A DNA stretch of 60,540 bases from Candidatus Woesearchaeota archaeon (GTDB lineage: Archaea; Nanobdellota; Nanobdellia; Woesearchaeales; WJIZ01): contig WJIZ01000001.1 in NCBI GenBank assembly GCA_014729995.1, positions 1-60,540 on the forward strand, in the 5' to 3' direction. Each line of letters starts with the position of its first letter. Within the stretch, counting starts at the first letter, position 1. Shown here in pieces: positions 26,447 to 33,055 of this stretch. A model generated the notes under the pieces. It saw only the letters and a program-made list of their open reading frames with translations, made no database searches and was not told where the DNA came from. Both the position numbers and the translations under genes were made by a program.

Positions 26447-26474
26447 TTTTTTATTTTTTTAGCAAATTTTATAT
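26447..26474 (+). terminator. T-tract ending the L1-L10-L12 operon, then TATA box of the next gene
   Basis: T-runs at 26447-26460, then AAATTTTATATTC at 26464-26476, ~30 nt before the coiled-coil gene ATG at 26499. Confidence 0.5.
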
Positions 26475-26498
26475 TCATAGCAGAGAACGTGACATAAT

Positions 26499-27386
26499 AT
26501 GCTGACAGCCGACGAGAAGAGAGCTTTATTTAAACAGATAGCCGAAAAAAGAAAGAGGATTTCTCAGCTACAGGCTGAATTAAATAGTATAAATGACGAA
26601 AAAGAGCGCTGGTTCAGCAAAAAAGAAGAGCTTTCCAAGAAGATATCCAGCCTTGTTAAGGAAATTAAAAGGAACAGGGATGAAAGAAATTCCTTAACAC
26701 AAGAAGTAAGGAAAGACAAGAGCGAAAGAGACAAACACAATAAGTCTGTCAGGGAGACTGTCGGGAAAATAAAGGAGCTTGAAAAGGAAAGGGACGAGCT
26801 CATAAGAAAGCATAATATTAAGGATCCCACAAATATAATGCATAAGATTTCTTCTCTTGAGATGAAGCTCGAGACCGAAGTGATGTCTTTTGAAAAAGAG
26901 AAGAAGCTGATGAAGACCATAAAAGACCTTAAGAAGAGCCTGAAGGAAGCTGATTCTGTTTCAGGTGTTGTGGAGAAAATACAATCCCTTTCGAGAGAGA
27001 TAGACGAGAAGAAGACAATAGCCCAGCAGAGCCATAATAAAGTGCAGAACCATGCCCGCAAGAGCCAGGAGAGGCATGAAGCGCTTCTTGAAGCTTCCAA
27101 TGAAATCGAGGAGCTGAAAAACAAGGAAGAGGAAGCTTTTAAGAACTTTATTGGCAACAAGAAGAAATTCAATGATATAAACCAGCAGATAAAGCAGCTT
27201 CTTACCGAGCTGAAGGAGCTTAATGAGAAGGCTCAGAAAAATAAGGTTGAGATAAAGCAAAGGTCCCAGAAAAAGAGGCAGAAAGCCCTGGAAGAAAAGC
27301 AGATGTCTGTGGAGGACAAGATAAAAAAGGGCCTTAAGCTGACAACCGAAGACCTGCTTGCTTTTCAGGGAATGGATGATAGTTAG
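26499..27386 (+). CDS. Conserved archaeal coiled-coil protein
   Basis: A 295-aa protein that is almost entirely heptad-repeat helix, rich in Lys and Glu, from residue ~5 to ~265. Breaks occur around the HNIKDPTNIMHKISSLEMKLE segment. The C-terminal SVEDKIKKGLKLTTEDLLAFQG is a conserved ending I associate with a broad archaeal coiled-coil family often encoded near ribosomal genes. No catalytic motif or membrane segment is present. It is transcribed from its own box just after the ribosomal stalk operon. Role unknown; ribosome or mRNA association is a guess. Confidence 0.7.
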   Translation: MLTADEKRALFKQIAEKRKRISQLQAELNSINDEKERWFSKKEELSKKISSLVKEIKRNRDERNSLTQEVRKDKSERDKHNKSVRETVGKIKELEKERDELIRKHNIKDPTNIMHKISSLEMKLETEVMSFEKEKKLMKTIKDLKKSLKEADSVSGVVEKIQSLSREIDEKKTIAQQSHNKVQNHARKSQERHEALLEASNEIEELKNKEEEAFKNFIGNKKKFNDINQQIKQLLTELKELNEKAQKNKVEIKQRSQKKRQKALEEKQMSVEDKIKKGLKLTTEDLLAFQGMDDS

Positions 27387-27423
27387 ACTATTTTTTTCTC
27401 CGCGTTTTATATTTAGAATAAGA

Positions 27424-27567
27424 TTAGTATTCGTAAACTCCGCATTCTTCTGCCTGAAGCTGTTTTATGAATCTATCCAGTTCCATCCTGTTTCGGAATT
27501 TTGCTGAAATCACTGCATCGAAATTTACTGTTATATCATAAATAGTAAATACATTAGCATGTTTCAT
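27424..27567 (-). CDS. 47-aa RAM-like (Lrp/AsnC effector-domain) small protein
   Basis: Its ATG overlaps the apbE stop, so it is probably translated by coupling. The sequence VFTIYDITVNFDAVISAKFRNRMELDRFIKQL matches the beta-alpha-beta core of the Lrp/AsnC C-terminal RAM domain (pattern GxYDxxxxxRFRxxxELxxFIxxL). No HTH domain is present upstream, so it would be an orphan, truncated effector domain. Orphan RAM-domain proteins exist in archaea but are usually ~75 aa. It could be a binding partner or a decayed regulator. The overlap favours a real gene. Confidence 0.6.
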   Translation of the reverse strand: MKHANVFTIYDITVNFDAVISAKFRNRMELDRFIKQLQAEECGVYEY

Positions 27568-28562
27568 GTATTTCTCAAATAAAATTGAAAATTTTCCCTT
27601 CCCGATTTTAACGAAAATCCAGTACTCTTTATTATCTCTCTTTCTTTTGTTATAATTAATCCTTCTGTGTTATTTAAATTTTCAATCAATTCTAATCCCT
27701 TTTCTTTTCCCAATACAAATACAGAGGTTGAGAGCGCATCTGCATCAAAGGCATTGTTTGCTATTATTGTAACTGATATCAACTCAGAAGCAGAATAGCC
27801 TGTATTTGGATTAATGATATGGTGAAATGATTTGTTTTTGTTGAAGAATCTTTCATAATCCCCACTTGTTACGATCGCCTTATCTGATATTGGGATAATC
27901 TCTATGTATTCATCTTTGTTTCTCGGATTTGCCAGGGCGACCGACCAGCCGGCAGAGCCGTATTTTCTGCCTATTGCACGCATATCCCCCCCGGCATTTA
28001 CCAAAGCGTTTTTTATGTTGTGTTTTTTTAGGATTTCTACTGCCCTGTCGACAGCATAGCCCTTTGCGATGCCTCCCAGGGTTATCTTCTGAGAATTTCC
28101 GACAGCAATTTTTCTGTTTTCAATCTTTATTTCTTTGTAGCTTATTTTTTCCAGCGTTTCTTCTATTTCTTTGGCTGTTGGCGGGCGGTTTTTCAACTGA
28201 AAGCTTTCTTTGTATAAGTCCAGCATAGGCTGGACTGTAATGTCGAAATGGCCATCGCTCAATTCCCCGTAAAAAAATGATTTTCTTATATTCTTTATCA
28301 AATCTTCGGACGGATTTTCTATAATCTTATTTTTATTCAGGATTGACACTTCCGACGTGTTCTTATAATTACTGAGCAAATTTTCTATCCTTAATATCTC
28401 ATCGAATGCCGCGCTTATTGCCTTATTGCCTGCATCCTTGCTTGGATGGTGAACAGTAATTGTGACAAAGGTTCCCATCAGCTCCCTTGTTTCCTTAACC
28501 TCATAAAGCCTTGGAGTGCATGCTATAAATAGAATTAACAGACAAAGCAATGCTTTTTTCAT
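27564..28562 (-). CDS. apbE: FAD:protein FMN transferase ApbE (putative lipoprotein)
   Basis: A 332-aa protein with an N-terminal hydrophobic leader and a Cys at 15 (LFIAC), suggesting a lipid anchor outside the cell. ApbE motifs are clear: RELMGTFVTITVH, LGGIAKGYAVDRA, VNAGGDMRAIG, TSGDYERFF, HHIINPNTG and AFDADALSTSVFVLG. The enzyme attaches FMN covalently to Thr or Ser of extracytoplasmic flavoproteins. No flavinylation target such as RnfG or NqrC is visible in this window. It is divergent from the HIT gene. Confidence 0.93.
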   Translation of the reverse strand: MKKALLCLLILFIACTPRLYEVKETRELMGTFVTITVHHPSKDAGNKAISAAFDEILRIENLLSNYKNTSEVSILNKNKIIENPSEDLIKNIRKSFFYGELSDGHFDITVQPMLDLYKESFQLKNRPPTAKEIEETLEKISYKEIKIENRKIAVGNSQKITLGGIAKGYAVDRAVEILKKHNIKNALVNAGGDMRAIGRKYGSAGWSVALANPRNKDEYIEIIPISDKAIVTSGDYERFFNKNKSFHHIINPNTGYSASELISVTIIANNAFDADALSTSVFVLGKEKGLELIENLNNTEGLIITKEREIIKSTGFSLKSGRENFQFYLRNT

Positions 28563-28604
28563 TATTTAAAGTAATGGCGCTTGTTTTTTAAATCTTGTTC
28601 AAAA

Positions 28605-28646
28605 GATTTATATAATGATTTCAATTAGATAGTAGGGGTGGTAATT
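28605..28646 (+). promoter_or_regulatory. HIT gene TATA box and Shine-Dalgarno
   Basis: GATTTATATAAT at 28605-28616 and GGGGTGG just before the ATG at 28647. The ribosome site decides for ATG 28647 over the GTG at 28638. Confidence 0.5.
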
Positions 28647-29054
28647 ATGGCAGAATGCATTTTTTGTAAGATTGCTTTTGGGGAAATATCAAGCAATAAG
28701 ATCTATGAGGACGACAAAACATTTGCGTTTCTTGATATCGCCCCGGTTAGCAAAGGGCATGCATTGGTCATACCTAAACAGCATGCCGAGAAAGTGTATG
28801 AGATGAGCAATGAATCAGCTGAAGCTCTGATTAAAGCAGTTCAGAAAGTAGGGTTAGCGCTTGAAAAGACTTTCAACTGCGATTTCAATGTCCTGAACAA
28901 TAACGGCGAGCTGGCCGGACAGGAAGTAAGGCACGTGCATTTTCATATCATACCCCGCACAGGCGAGGAAGAGTTCAGGTTTAACTGGCCTTCGAAGAAG
29001 TATGCAGGAGGAGAGGACAGGAAGATATTGGAGAGGATAAAGGGGAATTTGTAG
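28647..29054 (+). CDS. HIT family nucleotide-binding hydrolase (Hint-like)
   Basis: A 135-aa protein with the full HIT fold: CIFCKIAFGEISSNKIYEDD at the start (CxxC), FAFLDIAPVSKGHALVIPKQH, and the active-site HVHFHIIPR. It hydrolyses or transfers AMP from purine nucleotide conjugates; the physiological substrate is unknown. The start MAECIFCK was chosen because of the ribosome-binding site. Length is typical for HIT/Hint proteins with a short C-terminal extension. Confidence 0.95.
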   Translation: MAECIFCKIAFGEISSNKIYEDDKTFAFLDIAPVSKGHALVIPKQHAEKVYEMSNESAEALIKAVQKVGLALEKTFNCDFNVLNNNGELAGQEVRHVHFHIIPRTGEEEFRFNWPSKKYAGGEDRKILERIKGNL

Positions 29055-29093
29055 TGCAATCAGCGGTAATATCGGCACGGTAAATAAAAGTTA

Positions 29094-29105
29094 AACTTAT
29101 AAAAG
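29094..29105 (+). promoter_or_regulatory. TATA box for the CAT tRNA
   Basis: AACTTATAAAAG ~28 nt before the tRNA 5' end. Confidence 0.5.
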
Positions 29106-29128
29106 AAAGGATGATTCTTTTTATCTAC

Positions 29129-29251
29129 GGCGATGTAGCTCAGCCTGGTTAGAGCGCTAGACTCATATGAATTGAGTGATGAGGCTTATGCCGATGATAA
29201 AACTCAGACCGGGTTATCTAGAGGTCGCGGGCTCATATCCCGCCATCGCCA
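29129..29251 (+). tRNA. tRNA with CAT anticodon (Met elongator or Ile2), 48-nt intron
   Basis: Acceptor GGCGATG/CATCGCC with A73, D-arm GCTC...GAGC, anticodon stem CTAGA/TCTAG, T-stem GCGGG/CCCGC. The intron at 29168-29215 sits at the canonical 37/38 site; removal gives the loop CTCATAA. The bulge-helix-bulge is imperfect (CTC/GGG plus a mismatch). The T-loop is CTCATAT instead of TTCRANT: T54 is C and A58 is T, breaking the universal 54-58 pair. No CCA is encoded. Met elongator and Ile2 (needing agmatidine) cannot be told apart here. The gene may be functional or decaying. Confidence 0.8.
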
Positions 29252-29256
29252 CTTTT

Positions 29257-29469
29257 TTAAATCTCAGGAAAAGCAGCTTTCCACCTATACTTATGGCCGT
29301 TAATTGTTTTCTTTCTTTCAATAAAGCCCTGCCTGACCAGGCTGTTGAAAGCCTGTATCCAGAGCCTGTCGTGCTGGTTGATAAAAGAATGCGAGACCCA
29401 CTCATTTCTGTAACGATACCTAAAGATTTGCTGGATTTCGTGGGCATAATTTATTTTTGCCTGTTTCAT
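29257..29469 (-). CDS. Small winged-helix-like protein, downstream of tRNA-Ser
   Basis: A 70-aa protein. The ATG at 29469 is only 7 nt after the 3' end of tRNA-Ser on the same strand, so the two are probably co-transcribed; upstream in-frame starts would lie inside the tRNA. The pattern YAHEIQQIFRYRYRNEWVS, then WIQAFNSLVRQGFIERKKTINGHKYRW fits helix-helix-wing of a compact winged helix. The protein is basic. It converges on the CAT tRNA, ending 6 nt from it. No specific family is recognised. Confidence 0.6.
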   Translation of the reverse strand: MKQAKINYAHEIQQIFRYRYRNEWVSHSFINQHDRLWIQAFNSLVRQGFIERKKTINGHKYRWKAAFPEI

Positions 29470-29475
29470 TATAAA

Positions 29476-29581
29476 CGCCGACGCCCGGATTTGAACCGGG
29501 ATATCCTTTCGGAAAGTGGCTTTCGAGGCCACCGCAGTTTTCCGTGAGCGGCCATCTCATACCGGATTGTGCCACGTCGGC
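29476..29581 (-). tRNA. tRNA-Ser(CGA) with 22-nt D-loop intron
   Basis: Acceptor GCCGACG/CGTCGGC with G73, anticodon stem GTGGC/GCCAC with loop CTCGAAA, a type II variable arm (TTCC GAAA GGAT), and T-arm CCCGG-TTCAAAT-CCGGG. The D-arm is 22 nt too long. The insert at 29539-29560 has a strict bulge-helix-bulge: TCCG, bulge GTA, TGAG/CTCA inner helix, CGGA, bulge AAA. Excision gives GCA-CAATCCGGTAC-TGC, a normal D-arm with GG. A TATA box lies at ~29604-29617. Confidence 0.9.
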
Positions 29582-29905
29582 ATGATAGGAGGATGTTGGG
29601 CTACTTTAAAAAATTAATGAAGAAAGCTTTACATCATAATCTCCCTGCTATATATACTAATTTATAACACAACCTATTCATTTAAACTAAATAAGCTGCA
29701 TTCGCTAATCACAGGCTTCTGCTTAATGAATGATATAGTATATTTAGAACCAGAAGCGCAGTTTGCCGGCAAGCATTTAGTTTCAGATTTGGATAAATAC
29801 CTTAAAGAAAAAAATAAGACACAGGCGTGTTACTGAAATTCAAACACATAATCCAAAATTTTATAAGATAATCAATAATTCCAGGATTGTCCGGCCGAAG
29901 CTAAT
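29582..29905. other. Intergenic stretch between tRNA-Ser and tRNA-Glu
   Basis: It contains the tRNA-Ser promoter (minus strand, 29604-29617) and the tRNA-Glu TATA box TTATAAGATA (29871-29880). A 36-codon ORF (29726-29836, MNDIVYLEPEAQFAGKHLVS at its start) has no clear promoter or family and may be a gene fragment. I see nothing else. Confidence 0.4.
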
Positions 29906-30000
29906 GCTCCTGTAGTGTAGAAGCTTAAATAGCTGCACAATCCGGCCAATCATGCTGCCCTCTCGAGGCAGCGACTCGGGTTCGAATCCCGACAGGAGCA
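29906..30000 (+). tRNA. tRNA-Glu(CTC) with 20-nt D-loop intron
   Basis: Acceptor GCTCCTG/CAGGAGC with A73, anticodon stem CTGCC/GGCAG with loop CTCTCGA, T-arm TCGGG-TTCGAAT-CCCGA. The insert at 29921-29940 lies after nucleotide 15. It forms a bulge-helix-bulge: GTGT, bulge AGA, AGCT/AGCT inner helix with TAAAT loop, GCAC, bulge AAT. Excision restores GTGTAGTCCGGCCAATCAT, the usual archaeal tRNA-Glu D-arm. No CCA is encoded. Confidence 0.92.
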
Positions 30001-30051
30001 TTTCTTCTTGTAATAGCAACAATTAAATATGCGTGCGTCTTAAGCACAGCC

Positions 30052-30330
30052 ATGAAACCTAAAAAAATAACTTTTGCCAGGCTGGCCAGCATAATTGGCC
30101 TGCTTAGCAAGAGATCGAACAAAGCGACAGGGAATTACCTGTATAAGGGATACAGGATACAGGTCAGCAGGTATAACTTAAGCACCAATCAGCGCGTATC
30201 GCATCTCTACCACAGGAGAAGGAGCAAGGGCCTGTGCATAAGGTGCGGCAGGAAAGTAAAAAAGAAGAATGCGAGAACAGGAAAGTTGTATCGTCTTTGC
30301 AGGCAACACAGAAAAAAAGACAAAAAATAA
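30052..30330 (+). CDS. Small basic zinc-finger protein
   Basis: A 92-aa very basic protein. The C-terminal half has CIRCGRKV...GKLYRLCRQH, a CxxC-x15-CxxH metal site, followed by a Lys/Arg tail. The N-terminal half (YLYKGYRIQVSRYNL) may be a short beta hairpin. An AATTAAATATG box ~25 nt upstream suggests a leaderless start. Charge and zinc site point to nucleic-acid binding. It resembles small zinc-ribbon proteins common in DPANN genomes and phages; no named family. It lies 52 nt after tRNA-Glu and leads the next small gene. Confidence 0.65.
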   Translation: MKPKKITFARLASIIGLLSKRSNKATGNYLYKGYRIQVSRYNLSTNQRVSHLYHRRRSKGLCIRCGRKVKKKNARTGKLYRLCRQHRKKDKK

Positions 30331-30331
30331 G

Positions 30332-30508
30332 GTGAGCAATTTGGAATTAACAGATGATGAAAAAATATTCCTTAAATTTCTTTTGAATGCGAAACTGGGA
30401 GAGCTGAAGGGACAAGAAGTAGGGAGGGATGCCCCTCTGGACTTTCTGAAAGCGGAAAAAGAATATGAGGAATTTCTTAATAATTTACTGAAAAAATTTG
30501 GAAATTAA
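30332..30508 (+). CDS. 58-aa helical protein, GTG start
   Basis: GTG start 1 nt after the stop of the zinc-finger gene; the AAGGTGAG context can serve as ribosome site. The product, starting MSNLELTDDEKIFLKFLLNA, is predicted to be two or three amphipathic helices ending in EFLNNLLKKFGN. The frame is open further upstream but overlaps the zinc-finger gene. No family is recognised. The tight spacing suggests it works with or is regulated with the zinc-finger protein. Confidence 0.55.
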   Translation: MSNLELTDDEKIFLKFLLNAKLGELKGQEVGRDAPLDFLKAEKEYEEFLNNLLKKFGN

Positions 30509-30539
30509 TTTTTTTTGTTTTTACATTTTGTTTTTTTCC

Positions 30540-30617
30540 CGTCGATAAAATAATTGAATGAATTTTTACTTTGCATTTTTAAAATTTTTAGCGATTTCTA
30601 AATTGTTTTTATCGACG
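30540..30617. repeat. 11-bp perfect inverted repeat with 56-bp spacer
   Basis: CGTCGATAAAA (30540-30550) and TTTTATCGACG (30607-30617) in an otherwise AT-rich non-coding stretch. They could form a long hairpin in RNA, be a regulatory protein site pair, or be terminal repeats. No ORF lies between them. Confidence 0.6.
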
Positions 30618-30697
30618 ATAATTTATTAAAATAGAAACATTTAAATATAAAATTATTCAGAAAAAAAGTATAAAAAATGTTTTTATCAAGATATAAA

Positions 30698-30772
30698 ATG
30701 CATAAGAATGAAAACCTTTTTCTCAGGAAAATAAATCTTATTGTCGTAATTGACTTCAAAAACAGGAGGTGA
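30698..30772 (+). CDS. Possible 24-aa leader peptide
   Basis: ATG...TGA (MHKNENLFLRKINLIVVIDF at its start). A GTATAAAAAATG box at ~30668-30679 is ~27 nt upstream, as for a leaderless ORF. Its TGA overlaps the Shine-Dalgarno of the Lys-rich gene and ends 1 nt before that GTG, so translation of one could control the other. Unproven. Confidence 0.3.
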   Translation: MHKNENLFLRKINLIVVIDFKNRR

Positions 30773-30773
30773 A

Positions 30774-30884
30774 GTGAAAATCGCAGCAAGGAAAAGAAAA
30801 AAGGCAACAAAGAGAAAGACCAAGAAGAAAGCAAAGAAAAAGGTCAAGAAGAAGAAAAAAGCCAAAAGAAAAAAGAAGCGATAA
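30774..30884 (+). CDS. 36-aa Lys/Arg-rich protein
   Basis: GTG start preceded by GGAGGTGA, the strongest ribosome-binding site in this part of the window. The product is nearly all Lys, Arg and Ala (MKIAARKRKKATKRKTKKKA at the start), with over 60 percent basic residues. It resembles the tails of histone H1-like or Hc1-type DNA-condensing proteins. It is too short and low-complexity for a confident family call. A long T-rich terminator follows. The site strength favours a real, well-translated protein. Confidence 0.6.
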   Translation: MKIAARKRKKATKRKTKKKAKKKVKKKKKAKRKKKR

Positions 30885-30905
30885 TTTTTTTATTTTTTTA
30901 TTTTT
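30885..30905 (+). terminator. Repeated T-tracts
   Basis: Three runs of 6-7 T separated by A between the Lys-rich gene and the convergent permease fusion gene. They are suitable for archaeal intrinsic termination on the plus strand. Confidence 0.5.
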
Positions 30906-32810
30906 TTATTTAATGTTTCTTTCTTTTACACCGTAAATATATATGTATTTCCAGGCAAAACCCTGCTTTCTTAGCACAGACACGCTGAACCCGCATTTCT
31001 TGAAAATCCTCTTTATCCTGCTGTCTGAGCTGAGCCAGTCTGCATTGGGTATTATGTCAAAGAACTTGTCGTAGTCGAGAAAGCAGATCTTGCTTCCTTT
31101 TTCCAGCCTTTTGTTTATCTGCCTTAATACTGTTTCTATGTCCTGGAGGTAGCCAAGCATCCCGACAGAGACTATCGTATTGATTTTAGGTATAGAGGGA
31201 TGCACCCTGTATGCGTGTTTTTCGTCGTGGATTATCACGACGTGATTGTGGCCTTTTTTAACCGCCCTTTTTTGCGCTATATTTACTTCCCTTTTTGAGA
31301 TATTGGTGGCCCATATCTGGCCTTTCGGGCCGACTTCCTCTGCCAAGTGCAAAGTCAACGTACCTACACTGCATCCAAATTCAAGCACAATCTTGCCCTT
31401 GATGTCTCCAAGCAGATGTATTATTTCTTTCCTTACTTTAAGGGGCAGCGCAATCCTTTCGGTAAGCAGGGTGAAGTATGCCAATATATCGTCTATTATT
31501 CTGACTGCACGGGGATTATAATACATCTGAAGCAATAAGTATATCGGTATGCCCAGGAGAATCAAGGTTGCTCCCCTGAGCAGAATGCTGACAGCATGCT
31601 CGGTCATTACCAGCCATGTTATAAGGAGGGCTGTGAAAAGAATTACGATGATTATCGGGCCGCTTTTGCCGAACGGAGCCCTGAAATATCTTTTTAGGCC
31701 GGGTTTTTTATATCTCAATACAACCAGCGCTATCAGCACAAAGGAGTACATGACCAAAAGCAAAGGCACTAATAGATGAAGGAGGGTGTTGTATGAGCCT
31801 AATCCAAGGAAAATGAAAGTGATGGAAAGAACGCTCTGAAATATTATTGCCTTATAGGGGGTGTTGAACTTTGGATGAATTTTTGCAAACTGCGAGAGAA
31901 AAAACCTGTCCTTTGACATTGTCAGTATCAGCCTTGGAGCTGAGACAACCCAGGCTGCTACTGAGCCTATTATTGCGAGATAGACCAGTATCATAAATAC
32001 CTGCCTGCCTAGGTTACCAAAATTGAATTCAGCGAGGGTTGCAAGGGGTGCACTTGATGCACCAAATGCCTGCCAGCCGACTGCCCCGATTGAAAAAAGG
32101 ACAAAGAAGAAGGATATTATGCATATTATTATGGTGCCGTGGAATATTGCCTTAGGCACAACTTCCTGGCCGTTTTTTGTTTCTCCTGCCAGGAATGTGG
32201 GGCTTTCCCACCCGAAAAAAGTCTCTGCGATAAAAAATACAGCCAAAAATGCGAATGCAGGCTTATATGGGAAAAAGGGAGTTAAATTAGCTGAATTAAA
32301 GCCTAATGCAGAGGGTATGCCCAATGCAGCTAATGTTGCTATAGTTATGAAGGAAAATGTTACCAGCATGGTAGCGCTTATTTTCATCCCCCTGTAAGCT
32401 ACGATGTTGAATAGCAGTATGAAAGAGGCTGATATCACCATTATGATGGGCTTTAGCTGTGGGAGCTGAGCTGGAAGCAAATAAGAAATCGCCCCTATGA
32501 TAAGCATGGCAATCGTTATGTTGCCTGCTATCAGGGTAAGCCAGCCTATTATGAAAGAAAGTTCCTTGCTGTAGGCCTGCTTGCAGAATTCATATACGCC
32601 TCCGGCAGAGGGGAACATGCTGCATAGTTCAGCGAAACAAGCTGCGATATATACGGCTATTAAGGACAATATAGCCCATGATATCAATGAAGCAGGCCCT
32701 GCGATTTTAGCTCCTGTTGCGGGAAGGAAGAATATGCCTGTGCCCATGATTGAGCTTATCACTATGAGAAGCAACACCTTGTAACTCAATACTTTTTTTA
32801 ATTCAGGCAT
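30906..32810 (-). CDS. APC-type amino acid permease fused to a SAM methyltransferase domain
   Basis: A 634-aa fusion. Residues ~5-430 are an APC-superfamily transporter with about twelve membrane segments. The first helix has the substrate motif SSIMGTGIFFLPATG, followed by FPSAGGVYEF. Residues ~455-634 are a cytoplasmic class I methyltransferase-like domain: motif I is VLEFGCSVGTLTLHLAEE, then WATNISKREVNIAQKR and VSVGMLGYL. The acidic residue ending strand 2 is replaced (ATNIS), so cofactor use is uncertain. The frame is unbroken. A TTATTTATATAA box lies ~25 nt upstream. The methyl acceptor is unknown. Confidence 0.85.
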   Translation of the reverse strand: MPELKKVLSYKVLLLIVISSIMGTGIFFLPATGAKIAGPASLISWAILSLIAVYIAACFAELCSMFPSAGGVYEFCKQAYSKELSFIIGWLTLIAGNITIAMLIIGAISYLLPAQLPQLKPIIMVISASFILLFNIVAYRGMKISATMLVTFSFITIATLAALGIPSALGFNSANLTPFFPYKPAFAFLAVFFIAETFFGWESPTFLAGETKNGQEVVPKAIFHGTIIICIISFFFVLFSIGAVGWQAFGASSAPLATLAEFNFGNLGRQVFMILVYLAIIGSVAAWVVSAPRLILTMSKDRFFLSQFAKIHPKFNTPYKAIIFQSVLSITFIFLGLGSYNTLLHLLVPLLLVMYSFVLIALVVLRYKKPGLKRYFRAPFGKSGPIIIVILFTALLITWLVMTEHAVSILLRGATLILLGIPIYLLLQMYYNPRAVRIIDDILAYFTLLTERIALPLKVRKEIIHLLGDIKGKIVLEFGCSVGTLTLHLAEEVGPKGQIWATNISKREVNIAQKRAVKKGHNHVVIIHDEKHAYRVHPSIPKINTIVSVGMLGYLQDIETVLRQINKRLEKGSKICFLDYDKFFDIIPNADWLSSDSRIKRIFKKCGFSVSVLRKQGFAWKYIYIYGVKERNIK

Positions 32811-32916
32811 ATATCCATATTTACATTGTTATTATATAAATAATTGGGTTTATTTGCAAGTGGTGAAGGGAAAAGATTAAAAATTGTGCTGCATACGAGA
32901 GCCAAAATAGCTTTAT

Positions 32917-33021
32917 GGGGTTGTAGTGTAGCTTGGTATCACCGGCGGTTCGGGGCCTCCTGACCTGGGTTCGAATATCTAAAAGCGAAATGCTTCGGAT
33001 TTGAAAGTCCCAGCAACCCCA
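32917..33021 (+). tRNA. tRNA-Pro(CGG) with 32-nt T-loop intron
   Basis: Acceptor GGGGTTG/CAACCCC with A73 and the tRNA-Pro D-arm GTGTAGCTTGGTATCAC. The anticodon loop is TTCGGGG, with one C-T mismatch in its stem at 29-41, and the T-stem is CTGGG/CCCAG. The intron (32976-33007) lies in the T-loop between 59 and 60. The motif is TTCG, bulge AAT, inner stem, TGAA, bulge AGT; excision gives TTCGAAT exactly. There is no intron at 37/38. The Dph2 TATA box begins 4 nt after the tRNA. Confidence 0.88.
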
Positions 33022-33024
33022 TAT

Positions 33025-33034
33025 ATTTATATAA
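33025..33034 (+). promoter_or_regulatory. TATA box for the Dph2-like gene
   Basis: ATTTATATAA ~26 nt before the ATG at 33056. It shows that the short Dph2 gene has its own promoter at leaderless spacing and is not a 5'-truncated reading. Confidence 0.6.
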
Positions 33035-33055
33035 TCTGCTTATTTTTCTCTGCTT

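Noticed and set aside
29168-29215. Box C/D guide RNA inside the CAT tRNA intron
   Set aside because: A perfect box C (GTGATGA) is present, and a weak second C-like CGATGAT, but there is no CTGA box D at either expected place. A chance match cannot be excluded.
30540-30617. Replication origin at the AT-rich inverted repeat
   Set aside because: No Orc1/Cdc6 g-box (ORB-like) repeats and no initiator gene nearby; a single inverted pair is not enough.
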